Shown: positions 18,468 through 30,655, numbered from the stretch's first letter. The stretch is DNA of 64,000 nt from Spisula solida (GCA_947247005.1 OX365953.1:4221001-4285000); one strand, 5' to 3'. Program-made: numbers and translations. The notes: generated from the sequence alone by a model not told the origin.

Positions 18468-20343
18468 GTAAGTAAGTAAGTAACGACTTTATTTATAAAG
18501 AAAATGAAACAGTGTTAGTTGAACTTAACGATATAGGATACTCATGTATTGTTTAAAACGTTAACCTATAATTAAATAGCGTAGTATACATACAAAATCA
18601 ATAATCAACTGTGAACAAAAGTACTATTCAATATGTATATATATTGTATAGATACGATAATATTAAGTCAGACAGGGAAGGCATCACTCAGCTTAACCAA
18701 CCGGGCACAGCAAACATATAAGCGGCACAGACACTGTCCAACGTAAAAATCTAGCCACTACAAAAACACGGCATCCCGCCCCAAAAGTATGCCGCTTCAG
18801 TCAGTCAAACTAAAACGGAACGAGAGCCAGGTGACAAGAAAATAACCGAACATTACACACCACAAGGACAATCTACAACATATATATAGTGTACATGCAA
18901 TTTTGAAAGATACGAAGCAGCCTTGTGCTGGACTACGAAATTGCAGAATGGCACATACAAAATGAACAAAGTTTAACAAAAAGGCACAATGGCGAAATAT
19001 TTTTGTAGTTTGAACATTGAGATCCGAATGCATAGATTATTATAAAGTATTGTGTTCGAGATTCAAGAATTGTCTAATAAAAGAACATGTGTTCTCTGCC
19101 TGTCTAATATGTAATGGAATATCATTCCAAATAGATGCTCCTGAATAGGAAAAATAGTTCTTAAAGAATTCCATGTTTGGATGTGGTACAACCAACTCTT
19201 TATTCGTTGTTGATCTTAGTCCAGGATTAGCTTTTAATACAAATTTATCACTTAGATATTTTGGGACTTTATTTTGCATCGAGTTATACATTAAAACAGT
19301 TTTTTTATATGTTATTTTTTCATCAATTGTCATCCAATTTAGTTTAATGAAGAGTTCTTCTGATGGATGGTCATGCGGTTTATCCAGAATTACTCTAGCT
19401 GCCCTTTATTGAAAGTTGTAAAGTTTATCCCTGAGTTCTTTGGCACATGACCCCCAAATTGTACAGCAATAGTCGAGGTGGGGCAGGATATAAGCATTGA
19501 AGAAAAGTTTACGAGAATCTATATTAAGACAATGTTTGATGCGTAGTAGTAGGTATAGTAGAGAGTTAGATTTTTTAATAAAGAACATGACCAACTTGCC
19601 TTTTCCATGTTAGAGTTTGATCTACAAAGATACAAAGCAGCTTTTCTTCTTTTGAATTTGAAAGCACTTGGTTGTTAAGTATTATATTTGAATCATCATA
19701 TTCAGATATGTATTTTGATTTTTTGTGTGATGCAGCAACATACATAACTTTAGTTTTTTTGGGCATTTGGTATCATGGCATTCTGTGTGCACCAAGTTTC
19801 AGTGATGTTAACTTGCTCTTGTAGGGATGTGTTAACGTCGCTGAATGTGTTACCTGAAGCAGACAGTGTTGTGTCATCAGCGAACATGTCGATTTTGGTG
19901 TTATTATGTTGATAGAGGGGACGATCATTTATGTAGATAATGAAAAGTAAGGGTCCTAAAACGGATCATTGTGGAACTCCCGCATTTATACCCTTTGCAT
20001 CTGACAACTGACCTGATATGCTAACTTTTTGGAAACGGTCTGTTAAATATGATGAGAACCACCTAATTGTTTTAGGGCTTAGCTTATAACACTCCAATTT
20101 CTTGAGTAGTAGTTTATGGTTGATAAGGTCAAATGCTTTAGTTGGATCTAGGAACACAGTTTGAACAACTTCATGATCATTTATAGTGTCAATCCAATTG
20201 TCTATTATATTTGTGAGTGTTGTCTCACATGAGTGGAATTTTCGAAAACCCGATTGATGAATACTTATAAGATCATTTTTATCAATAAATATTTTTAAGT
20301 GATTTGAGACATGTCTTTCATATATTTTTGCGAATTCGCACAT
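18468..20343 (-). mobile_element. LINE remnant with reverse transcriptase, CR1/Jockey-like
   Basis: On the minus strand, from 20343 down, a frame encodes reverse-transcriptase residues with IHQSGFRKFHSCETTL, DPTKAFDLINHK and INAGVPQ. A stop at about 19965 follows. The frame resumes with GPLLFIIYIND and MFADDT (the catalytic box), then C-terminal pieces between 19766 and 19040 (PHLDYCCTIWG and WNDIPLHIR). The 3' end at about 18468-18485 is a short (TTAC)n tail. Stops and frameshifts make it a pseudogene. The 5' end is truncated: no endonuclease domain seen. Confidence 0.85.
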
Positions 20344-21056
20344 AAATATTAAAGTTACTCTATTTATATATGTGTGAAATAATAGAACAAATGTTTGTTT
20401 GGTTAAAGTGTACGTGAGTTGTTCAACTTATATTTAAACAAAAAACGTCGGAGTTTGCAATGCTAGCTTAATGCAATCGATATATCTCATCTCAATATTG
20501 AATGAAAATGTAATAGGTAATACATATAATCAATGTGTAATATATATGCAATATGGTTAGAACTATAAACGTTCAATTTGTAGATGGTGTTGTTTTTGGC
20601 TTTTTCAATATCACTTTGATGGTGTTGTTGTTGGCTTTTTCAATATAACTTTGAGTTTTGTACCTTAAAAAGACAGCTTATAACGCCGTGTACTCAAACT
20701 TTGATCATGATCTAACCGTAGTGCATATTTAATTTACAAATGATTGTATACGTTTCTTGGTAAACTACTTGACACCATTGGATAGGCGTTATTCGAACTC
20801 ATTGCGAAAATCCTGTAAATGGTGGATGTTCATATGATTTTGTTCAAATATAAGTTTAACACCTCTCGTATAACAAAATACTGTAGCGCACAGACAATAC
20901 AAAGCCACACAAAAACGACGGCAGCGCCTAGCCATCCACGCAAGAGTCAGACATAGAACGAACCATCCACATTCCCAAAAATGGATATTTCAAGCAAGCC
21001 TATATACTCACTCTGCAATGAATGACACGCTGTGGACTTCGAATTATGTGCATAAT
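20344..21056. other. intergenic with a small dispersed repeat
   Basis: The stretch at about 20880-21000 (accession-like phrases GCGCACAGACAATACAAAG and TTTCAAGCAAGCCTATATAC) has a relative at about 45425-45545. A short internal direct duplication, GATGGTGTTGTTTTTGGCTT, occurs at 20583 and 20619. Nothing else recognised. Confidence 0.4.
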
Positions 21057-21135
21057 TTATTAAACTCGACGAAAAATACAATATGACACTCGCCAAAGCC
21101 TCGTGTCATATCATTTTGTCCACTCGTTTAATAAA
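21057..21135. repeat. hairpin-forming repeat
   Basis: Left arm TTTATTAAACTCG...AATATGACACTCG; right arm CGTGTCATAT...CACTCGTTTAATAAA. Stem of about 35 bp with few mismatches. Relative of 7473-7551. Confidence 0.65.
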
Positions 21136-21584
21136 ACTCGTATGTAATGATCACTCATGCAAGATCCTCTATATAAAATGCATGTCACTATTAATTGTTT
21201 GACGTTTATTCTGAGTTTATGTTCCTGTTATGACAACATGTTCTAATTTACAACTACCTTTCTACCTGTCAACTGGATGTTGTCTGCATACGTATGGGAT
21301 ACCATACACAGCAATTATAACTGTGCAAAAAGGAGAATAGGTTACCAATTCAATTCAAATTTATAATCAAATCGCCACTATTGTGTCTTTGGCCTAATAT
21401 ACATGAACAAAAAAGAAACATGACAAATATACAAAGAACACCAAATACATGCAAATACAAGTACAGAGCAAATATTAAATGTGTACAATAAGAAACAGTT
21501 TAATAGTTCAAGACAGTTTTTCGTTCATTCCAAAACCTAACGAAAAATTGTCAGACGAACTAAGAAGAGTACCAGTATACTTTA

Positions 21585-22385
21585 AGCAGCCGCTTCTAGG
21601 CGAAGTCAATGACCGAAACAATCGTTATAATTACGTCAATTAATATAGTCATTAAACTATTACAGAATTTTTAGAATTCAAGTCAACAGAAAGCCGCTTC
21701 TAGGCGAAGTCGATTAGGACACTGTAATGATAACCGAAACAATCGTTATAATTACGTCAATTAATATAGTCATTAAACTATTACAGAATTTTTAGAATTC
21801 AAGTCAACAAAAAGCCGCTTCTAGGCGAAGTCAATTAGGCCACTGTAATGATAACCGAAACAATCGTTATAATTACGTCAATTAATATAGTCATTAAACT
21901 ATTACAGAATTTTTGGAATACAAGTCAACAAAAGGCCGCTTCTATGGGAAGTCGATTAGGATACTGTAATGATGACCGAAACAATCGTTATAATTACGTC
22001 AATTGATATAGTCATTAAACTATTACAGATTTTTAGAATTCCAGTCAACAGACAGCCGCTTCTAGGTAAAGTCGATTAGGACACTGTAATGATGACCGAA
22101 ACAATCGTTATAATTACGTCAATTAATATAGTCGTTAAACTATTACAGAATGTTTAGAATTCAAGTCAACAAAAAGCCGCTTCTAGGCGAAGTCAATTAG
22201 GACACTGTAATGATGACCGAAACAATCGTTATAATTACGTCAATTAATATAGTCATTAAACTATTACAGAATTTTTAGAATTCAAGTCAACAGAAAGCCG
22301 CTTCTAGGCGAAGTCGATATGGACACTGTTCATAATGATGACCTAATCAATCGTTATGATTACTTCAATGAATATCTTCATTAAA
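21585..22385. repeat. 121-bp tandem satellite
   Basis: About six and a half units of 121 bp beginning AGCCGCTTCTAGGCGAAGTC and containing CGAAACAATCGTTATAATTA then CGTCAATTAATATAGTC. The first unit has an internal deletion and the last is diverged. No coding capacity. Confidence 0.95.
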
Positions 22386-22639
22386 CTATTTCAAACGTTT
22401 TCCTGTATTAGTCTAAAGAATGCATGTGCAGGCCAACCTAGAACGGAAGCAGTATTTACCACAGGTCCTATGTAATTTGATAAAAGTTGATGTACATGTT
22501 TAAGATCTAACAAGAATGATTCCAGTAACATTCAGATTTCGACAGCAGCCCGGAGCGACAGTAAGACTACAGAAGAGCAATGGCAAACTTCATAGCCATA
22601 GTGTAATGCATTGATACATACACATTGATGTGCGCAGCC

Positions 22640-22760
22640 TGTTATCGGGGTTGGTGTGATAGTCGAGAGATCTAATGCGTATGCACTGCTTGCACATTGC
22701 TAGGAGATATAGGTTCGAATCCCGATGAAGACACACATATGTTCGCCATGTTTCAGCAGA
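22640..22760 (+). repeat. tRNA-derived SINE head (pol III box B)
   Basis: Contains the perfect box B GGTTCGAATCC at 22712-22722. CATTGCTAGG upstream of it also occurs in the element split at 24756. The T-arm does not pair properly and no full cloverleaf forms, so this is not a functional tRNA gene. Confidence 0.45.
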
Positions 22761-23316
22761 AAGCTTTCTGGCAAATAAAGGCTTTGCGCGGCATTTTAGA
22801 AAAGAAATTGTAAGTATTCAACTATAGGTGTTAACCTTTATTATCATAGCTATAGGAAATAATTTAAGAGATGCAATACTAAACAAGTGCTTTAAGGTCA
22901 AATATTTACATATGATTAATATGCTAATTAATCGTGGCAAATTAATTATATTAGACATGTTCTTGAATAAAAACTTGAAATATTAAGGCAAGCGAATGTT
23001 ACAATGTGCTGTATCATCAAATTTTGAAACTGCTTTTTCTGTTATAAATCATACGAGCACGTAAACGTGTGTACGTAATGCATAGTTACACTTTTGACAC
23101 ATCTTAAGTTAAGTTTTATATTAATAACTCATGTCACGTGCACAATGCATGCCAAATATATAACACATACAACAAATATAATGTTATAACTAAGCCTAGT
23201 AGTTTTCAAATGAGTTTTCACTTTACAAGGGTGATATTTATTGCGATTTCTACTTTCATTGTAGACATAATTTAAACATCGTGATAAATATACCAAAGTC
23301 GTCAACAAATACTAAA

Positions 23317-23468
23317 GTTCCGCTAATAGGACCACTACAATTATTTCGAAATCATGCAGATCTTTGCAATGTTGTGGTCACAAAGTATTAAATAAAGAAC
23401 GAAAAATGTCTGCTATTAAGACCGATTCGCTAATAAGACCATTTTTTGACTGGTTTTATTAGCGGAAC
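23317..23468. mobile_element. small inverted-repeat element
   Basis: Begins GTTCCGCTAATAGGACC and ends GGTTTTATTAGCGGAAC; the termini are inverted repeats of about 17 bp. The motif CGCTAATAAGACCAT is repeated internally at about 23430. 152 bp, non-coding. Confidence 0.7.
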
Positions 23469-23570
23469 ATCATTGTACATGTACTAACGGATCCCCATTG
23501 CTTGACGCTCAGCAGAGTAAGATCAAGGTAACTGTTGGTTTGCCCGGTGTAAGCATAATGTGACTCGGTA

Positions 23571-23918
23571 CAATCGGGACACCTCGGACTATCTCTACGA
23601 ATCATCTCTCGGGTGTAAATAGAACGTCGCCATTTTTCAACGTCTTTCGCCATGACGTCATCATGACAGATTTAAACAGTGCTTCGATGGAATACACGCC
23701 CACCAAGCAAGCGCTGCGTAGCTGCGTGTTATGCTCAATGAGTGTAGCGAAATTGTACTGTTTAATCAATAAAATATATTTTGATATTTCCGCTGCTGAT
23801 AAGTTACGGGCCTATTTTCATCTGCGTAGGATTTAAGAAAGATCGCTGCTGGATTCATACGCTTGATACATCCGAGGTATTTTATCCCGTAAAAATGCCG
23901 TACGGAACGTTCCGATTG
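23571..23918 (-). mobile_element. nonautonomous DNA element, 9-bp target duplication, family M3, copy 2
   Basis: Ends CAATCGG...CCGATTG. The 9-bp direct repeat GACTCGGTA is exact at 23562-23570 and 23919-23927. Same family as 8305-8665. On the minus strand a short frame encodes WRRSIYTREMIRRDSPRCPD, overlapping sequence conserved in the other copies. Confidence 0.88.
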
Positions 23919-24149
23919 GACTCGGTAGTCTCCATATGACCTGAAATACTATGGACCAGTGGGACTTTTAAACAATATTTACCCTCTGAATTTCTAGCCG
24001 CTGTGTAATTCTAAATGAATTATATAATATTTGTCTCTAAATATACTTAATATGTAAGTGTGTTACGAGCTGTGTTACTTGATGTGCCCCCTGATTATGC
24101 GTTTTTGTGCTTGTCGGAAGTGAACGGGACGCTTCCACACAATGGTACC

Positions 24150-24265
24150 TTAAATGATTAATCCGTCTTTTTGTCCACATGTCAACCCATTCCTGGTTTG
24201 TTACATTGCTACTGGTTGATTACGCAACCTTTAGGAGGATTCGAATCTCACTATAGGCGCACGCT
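24150..24265 (+). repeat. possible tRNA-derived repeat fragment
   Basis: Carries a box-B-like GGATTCGAATCTC at about 24238-24250, preceded by ACATTGCTAC, which resembles the SINE at 22640. No matching box A was confirmed. Low confidence. Confidence 0.3.
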
Positions 24266-24554
24266 ATTTCACAACAGCGCTTTTTATACCTTGTTAAATT
24301 GGTACTAAATATTGTTTTTTGGCTCACTTCCTAGTTTAATTAAGTGAATTTGTAAGCTATAATTGAAATTCATCAGTCTGCGTGCTGAGTGTGGCACTCA
24401 GATTCAATAATTACTTTTACACCTCATAAATAGTACAAAATGGCAAAGACAATGTATCAAATGTTATTTTCAACACCATTTAATTACCTTATACATTTTC
24501 CTTCTCTAAATTTGCACTCTAGGACAAATAATAGCTCATTATATTACATTTTCA

Positions 24555-24665
24555 ATACTTGAGTGTTGAGTGCTGAGTGCTGAGTGCTGAGTGCTGAGTG
24601 CTGAGTGTTAATTGCTGAGTGTTGAGTGTTGAGTGTTGAGTGCTGAGTGCTGAGTGTAAGTATTG
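24555..24665. repeat. 7-bp minisatellite (GAGTGCT)n
   Basis: About 15 units of TGAGTGC or TGAGTGT. Simple tandem array; the minus-strand frame through it (STQHSAL repeats) is an artefact. Confidence 0.9.
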
Positions 24666-24729
24666 GTTGTAATCCCTGCCCCTGGTGTGGAGCGGTGTAG
24701 CTTCATAGATACTTGATATGTTTGGGACT

Positions 24730-25145
24730 GTTACTATGGCCGAGTGGCATAATGGTAATCGGAACGGTCCGTACGGCATTTGTACGGGATAAAATACCTC
24801 GGATGTATCAAGCGGACGAATCCACCAGCTTTCTTACTTAAACCCTACGCAGGAAAATGGGCCGAAGAAAACAGACCGTAACTTGTCAGCAGCGGAAATA
24901 TCAAAAGCTTTTTTATTGTTTAAACAATACAATTTCGCTACACTCCTTGAGCATAACACGCAGCTGTAATGGGCGTGTATTCAATTGAAGCACTTTTTAA
25001 ATCTGGCATGATGACATCATGGCGAAAGAATTCAAACATGGCGATTTTCTATTTACACCCGAGAGATCATTCATTCAATATTGTCCGAGGTGTCCCGATT
25101 GGCATAATGGTTTTCGTACGTATCATTGCTAGGCGATGATACCGT
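24730..25145 (+). repeat. SINE with box A, split by a family M3 insertion
   Basis: TGGCCGAGTGG at about 24737-24747 is a perfect pol III box A. Removing the M3 element at 24756-25101 and one copy of its duplication joins this to GTTTTCGTACGTATCATTGC and TAGGCGATGATACC. CATTGCTAGG is shared with the SINE at 22640. The insertion therefore separates box A from the downstream part. Confidence 0.5.
24756..25101 (+). mobile_element. nonautonomous DNA element, 9-bp target duplication, family M3, copy 3
   Basis: Ends TAATCGG...CCGATTG. The 9-bp duplication GCATAATGG is exact at 24747-24755 and 25102-25110. Opposite in orientation to copies 1 and 2. It is about 840 bp from copy 2, which it faces as an inverted repeat. 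Two-base to multi-base differences and frameshifts break the conserved reading frame. Confidence 0.88.
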
Positions 25146-25199
25146 AGTACTAGTATACGGTTACAAATCGCACTTTAGGTGCGAACTATTTGTATACTA

Positions 25200-26080
25200 G
25201 ACTTGTTATCGTCGGCGAGCATTACTGTCTATAAAGTTATATTTACCATCATTATGTCAAACAACTTTATTATGAATTTCCGTCACAAGATTAATGAGAA
25301 TTTAATTCTTATGTCCACGTCTTTTGCTGCATAAAACATTTAATGAAATTAATTATAAAACTTATTAATTTCAGTTCATGAGTAAGTGTGCTTCAATTCA
25401 TAGGCAGTCAGCACGTACCCTATTTGGATCAAGCACTATCCTAGCCATATCAAAGTTTACTTTTGTTAACCTGTTTATGAAAGGCCGGTAACAACAAAAC
25501 AAATATTTTTTTCATAATCCTGTAAAATAACATCATTTGCCGTATTTTTTATTATTCACTCAGATGCAACGTTACGGACACCATTATGCAGTTTTACGTT
25601 GTACTTTCATGATACTGTAACATCACATATTTTCATGGGCAATAGATTTCGTGGATTTTGATAAAAAAACCTTTCCTTGGGGTCGTAAATTCGTGGATTA
25701 CAGAACGTAAAAGGGTGGGCGATAAAATATGAAGTTCTCTGTCCATACGCATACATGTATGACATATTACAAACATTAATCCCATCCCCGTCACATTATT
25801 GTAAAAACTACGCACAAGTGGACGACAAAATGCTCCAAGTTAGAGGTTCACGGATTTTTTCAAAAGTAATTTTTCTTTAAATTGGAATTTATTTGGCATT
25901 ATGATATACTAAACTTACCCTTGAACTATAACAATTAATATCAATAAAGTGAAATAAGTAAAGCATGTCAGCACTTTCATTGCAATTCTTGCTCGTTCAA
26001 AAAAACACAAACTGCCAAATGATTCTTCCTTAATTGAATATCCTTCTTACAACTCCAGTGAACAAACTCTTACTTATGAC
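25200..26080. other. intergenic, nothing recognised
   Basis: AT-rich, no conserved exon and no clear repeat seen. Confidence 0.4.
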
Positions 26081-26575
26081 TTACCTACTTAATTCTCTTA
26101 GTCCCCGGCGGGACATAAGGCTGCAAATTTCTCTCTCCTCTTGTGTCTGTTTTTGGCCATTCTCTGTGCTACTCCAAGTCATAGTCCCATCTCTGAGAGT
26201 TCTGTCACCATAGTTCCGCGCCAGGTTTTTTTTTGGCCGGCCAGGTTTCCTTTTTCCAGGTGGTGTCCATCGAAGAACAACCTTTGGTATTCGGGATGTG
26301 TCCATTCTCAAAGCATGACCTAGCCACCTTAGTATTCTCTGTTTGATTTTGGTATAGTGATGTTGTAGCAACCGGTCTTCTTGAATAGGTCTGTGTTCGT
26401 TATCTTGTTAGGCCAAAAGATTCGGCATATTTTACGCAGGCAACCATTATAAAATCCTTCTATTTTCTTCATGTCGCTTTGAATGACTCGCCACCACTCA
26501 GATACATATAGTAGAACAGATTTTACGTTGCTGTTGTAAAGTTTTAGTTTGGTCTTCATCGAGTATTGGTTACTT
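26081..26575 (-). mobile_element. RTE-like LINE fragment (3' end of reverse-transcriptase frame)
   Basis: Two overlapping minus-strand frames (26559-26329 and 26371-26081) encode the familiar C-terminal end of RTE-type reverse transcriptases: YNSNVKSVLLYVSEWWR, CLRKICRIFWPNKITN, RWLGHALRMD and PPGKRKPGRPKK. A frameshift separates them. The 5' part is absent. An AAGTAGGTAAGTCATAAGTA-like 3' tail lies below 26090 on the minus strand. Confidence 0.85.
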
Positions 26576-27235
26576 ACTTAGTATATGACCGAAAATGTAT
26601 ATCTGCAAGTGTTTGCTCCTTATACTATTGATTATGTTCTCAACAACAAACTTTAACTCTCAATGCCATGATTGATGACTTTGTTTGTGAACGAGCAAGA
26701 TTTGCAATAAAATTTCTCTCATGCTTCAATAAAGCATCTCTCTTAATTATTAGTCTTTGCCTAACATCATGAGTAAACACAGAACATCATAATGCAATGC
26801 TTACTGTATAATACAACTTACTTGAATTCAAAAAACGCGTTTGAAAGAAACAAACATGCACTCTCCCACGATAGATTAAACTCTACCCCTTGCATTGCAA
26901 TTCAAATTGATTACGTATTGATAATTCACAAGGTAAGAGATGTTCAGCTAACTTTGGTCTTCGGGTAGCAAACATCTGATTAAACAAAGGGGTCGACTCA
27001 AAGATAATTTACAACGAATCCATTGAATTTTAATAGCTGCCTAAGCTCGGCATGAAATACCATGGGTGTGGTTATTTTTATTAGTTGTGATATTTGCTAT
27101 GATTAGTGATAATGTTTTGCATAATTATGCAATTCAGTCACTTTAATCAGTGGAGGAAATTGCCCGATAGGGTAATTCGGTGATTCCCCAAATTACTAGC
27201 CCGATGGGGCAATTTTGCTGCGAAAATTGTCTGAT
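26576..27235. other. intergenic, nothing recognised
   Basis: A run of CCCGATGGGGCAATTTTG-type short palindromes occurs at about 27160-27240, next to the foldback element. Otherwise featureless. Confidence 0.4.
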
Positions 27236-27239
27236 CAGG

Positions 27240-27610
27240 CAATAGAAACGCCCACTTTGAAAAACTAACATGTGCATAAGGATAATTGACATGGCAATGA
27301 TCTGATTGCATATTTCTTAACACAAAAGGTTTATTCTAAAGTCCTACCGTACATAATTATTTTGAATTGTCTAGATTCTGAGATATTAAGTGTTTTATGT
27401 TCACTTTCCCGTGTTGACAACTTATTTTCCCAATCGGGAAATGAAATATATTTTGAATAATAGAAAGAAGCTTAATATCTCAGAATCGAGACAATGCAAA
27501 GGTGATTTGAACGGTAGGATTTTAGATATCGTACTCTTTGTGTTTAGATTATCGCTCCGTCAAATGTAATTATTCATAGGTTAGTTTTTCAAAAGTGTGC
27601 GTTTTTATTA
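27240..27610. mobile_element. foldback element
   Basis: Left arm starts AACGCCCACTTTGAAAAACT and the right arm ends AGTTTTTCAAAAGTGTGCGT. Inner parts also pair: GTCCTACCGT with ACGGTAGGA, and TCTGAGATATTAAG with CTTAATATCTCAGA. Nearly the whole length is an interrupted palindrome of about 370 bp. Confidence 0.8.
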
Positions 27611-27988
27611 GGCCGCATAATTAATGTACTTATATGCAAAGGATAATTATCTCGTTAGTGACGGTGACAGTTATATATAAAACACAGACTACTGCCCGCA
27701 TGTGCCGTTCCAGAAGGGGATCTGGGATCCAGACCCCCGATTTGTTTGAAACAAATGTGATTATATTATGTACATGTATATTGAGACGTTTTTGGTAAGG
27801 ACAACCCCCTGTGAAATAGTTGTTCCGCATTTGACAGTTTGATGGTATTGCTAGTCACGACAGGTATATATTGGCGCACGGAATCCCGTACAGATGTGAC
27901 TTTAATAAAGCCACAGCAGTCCGCAGCATGACACTATATTCTATAACAAAATTCAAAACAAACGAAACAAAAACAATTAAACTCTTAA

Positions 27989-28527
27989 AGGGGCTGCCTC
28001 ACAGATTGGGCTAAATATTTTGTATATCGTGATTTTCCAACCAAACCAAATATTGATGTAATAGAAAGCCACTGACGATTGCTTTATGAAATATTTGGTG
28101 CAAATAAGCAATTTTAACCACTCTCGATATCACCCACTGACTATTTTTCTCTTGAAAATAAGCGCAAAGATTCCTTCCAACATGCTTTGTGAATTATATA
28201 ATCCACACGTGATCGAACTGTAACATAAACAAACTACAGCGTAAACATCAGTGAGGTATTTGGTTTGTTTTTCGATTCATTTTCATCAAATGCGAACAAA
28301 TTTCAGGCAATTTAAGTGAAAGTAGTATTAATTATATAGGGTATTAATACCCTATAGAATTTTTGATGTAAACATACTAAATAACTACAAAATACCGAAG
28401 TTTCTCAAGATATTTTAGATGTCAGTGTGGTTGTTTATGGGATATACAGGCAACTATACCAAAATTATGCGAATGTTTGACAATTTTATTTTATTTTTGC
28501 AATACACCAATATGTGAGGCAGTCCCT
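27989..28527. mobile_element. TTAA-flanked miniature element
   Basis: Termini AGGGGCTGCCTCACAGATTG and CAATATGTGAGGCAGTCCCT are inverted repeats of about 20 bp. Both sides are flanked by TTAA (27985-27988 and 28528-28531), the target used by piggyBac and Kolobok transposases. 539 bp, no coding capacity. Confidence 0.85.
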
Positions 28528-28531
28528 TTAA

Positions 28532-30019
28532 ATACAGCTGGGGGCTTCCAAATTATATCATAACGTACTTAAATGATAGTACGCGATGCTTTATTTCATT
28601 GTTTAGTGACAAAATGAACAAACACATGGCAGATGCGGGCGGAACGAAACTGATTTGAATTTTTAAAGTTAGTTTTTAACTGTTTCTTTCGTTGTTAGAG
28701 TTATCCTTTAACTTTTAAGTTTAAACTAGTAGTCAGCGGCAGCTCAAATATCTACTACTTGGCAAACAATTGTTCACAGGTCTGAAAGAAAACGAAAATG
28801 ACATGTATTAGACCTAAGTTGAATAAAATGAACATTTATCAAAGTGTCAGAGAATTACAAGGGTCGTTCAATGTACACGTACCGGAACTTCCGTCGTTTC
28901 CTTAAAAAATTATACTCTCTTAAATTACACTGAATAAAATTTAGAGTAATTTTGTAATGTCTACACTAGTCGAATGTTCTAAGTGCACAATTTGGTAGGA
29001 ATTTTGGTAGGAAAAGTATTGTGATGTTTTACTCTGATGTTGAGAGATTAAATACTTGTAAATGATTAAGCATAGGTATTATAAAGTATCAAGATGCAAT
29101 TTTTTTTTATTAATTGTTAAAGTGCAATAGTAGTTCGGACATCATTTAGCAGAACTTAATGCACTTTCGAAGATGAAGTTTGACCAGCTCCACACAATAA
29201 AACTGATTCAATACCAAGTCGTGCTCTATTTGTAAAATGTTCGGTGTTAAGGCGATGTTGTACACAATCTCTAGCGCACATGACGTCTAACTGAATATGA
29301 CTTAACTTGACGTCTTATATTTAACATAAAATGGCAACAATTTTTTTTAAATAGAATCAATGCACGATGTGTTAATTGTAATGGCAGTATTGGTTTAATA
29401 GCAATATCGGATAAATATGATGACGTCAAGAATTTTGAATGTGCTTGTATGGTCTTACAATAATTTTTCACTTTTATGTGTTTATAACTATATGTGTCTT
29501 AATCGTAAAGAAAACAAATGGAAGAGCTATGTTCGTCTCCGACATAAGCGCGCACGTCAACTTGGGTTTTCTTCCTATTGTCGTGTATGAATGATTTTGA
29601 CATTGAAGTCATGATTTATATGGCTGCGACAAAGCCTTACCCAAGGATACATCACCGTTAAAATTAATTCTTATTTTAATGCTTATTTAGTTAAGTTATT
29701 CACGCTAAAAGGGTGTGTACTTGGAATATTTGTTGAGTGTACATACATTATGTCATGATTACTGCTTGTAATTCTGTAATCACGTAATACCGATATGTGC
29801 AACTGTAAGAAATTATGAAGACATAAATGAATTTGTGACTAACACGATATTATACATTTAACCTCCCTCGTGTGCATGTAAAATGTCCATTGGTAACACA
29901 TATGCATTCAATTGACGAAAGCTGCTATTTCTTACGACATATATGTCCCAACTGTCAACGATCTTTCAAAATTACTTAACCTGTGGCGAAAAAACATGCA
30001 TTAATTAATTATTAATATA
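28532..30019. other. intergenic, one solo transposon end
   Basis: CTAGTCGAATGTTCTAAGTG at about 28966 matches the terminal repeat of the Tc1-like element at 38802-40035, but no partner end was found. Otherwise AT-rich and featureless. Confidence 0.4.
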
Positions 30020-30559
30020 CGAGGTGTGTCCAAAAAGTTAGTAGACACTTGTGATAAAATGAAAACGATTTGTCACAATCTTTAAAGTAGCAGCCACCGT
30101 TATCAATGTTTTCGCCTGCCTCTGTCGAAATATATCAACCTTGGCACCATACCTTGTTTATACCTAATTGCTGCTTAAGTACCTGTAGCAGACCGTAGTG
30201 TTTGAATGGTTTGAACTGGTGTTTTGTCAAATGATACACACAATATAATGATAGTCTGTTGTTATTCGACGTCAAATGACGTCATTTTTGTTTACAATTA
30301 TTCCTCAGGTCCTTATGATAAAAGTTTATTTTTTCAACGTACATGTGTTCTATTGTAATGATACTTGGTGGACGTGACATCAATATAACCTCGTGGCACG
30401 TTGACAAACGTCAATATAACCACGATATAATTACACAATTGCCATGACATTATATCAAACGTACTAACTAATGAAATTGACCTGCGCCGCTTAGCAATTT
30501 GTCATGACGCCGGATATCTTTTAAATTGGGATGTGTACGAACTTTTTGGACACACCTCG
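30020..30559. mobile_element. mariner-type miniature element
   Basis: Perfect 20-bp terminal inverted repeats CGAGGTGTGTCCAAAAAGTT, extended imperfectly to about 28 bp, flanked by TA on both sides (30018-30019, 30560-30561). This is the signature of the Tc1/mariner group. 540 bp with no transposase frame. It ends 90 bp upstream of the candidate first exon of tyrosinase copy B. Confidence 0.9.
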
Positions 30560-30649
30560 TATGCATGAGTCTTACAAGAAAATGAAATTTAATTATTTCT
30601 TATTTCTTCCCATTGTGTTGTAGTGCGGGAGATAGTTCGGAGTCTAGTC

Positions 30650-30655
30650 ATGGAG
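30650..30655 (+). CDS. candidate first coding exon of tyrosinase copy B (Met-Glu)
   Basis: The stretch ATTGTGTTGTAG...GGAGTCTAGTC ATG GAG followed by GTTTGA aligns with the copy A leader ATTGTGTTTTAG...GGAGTGTAGCA ATG AAG followed by GTATGT. The phase (0) is right. The donor GTTTGA is weak and Glu is less usual than Lys near a signal peptide, so this is a candidate only. I found no ATGAAG followed by GT elsewhere between 26000 and 33600. Confidence 0.35.

Noticed and set aside
22640..22760. Functional tRNA gene
   Set aside because: Box B is perfect but the T-stem does not pair and no anticodon arm can be assigned; it behaves as a SINE head.
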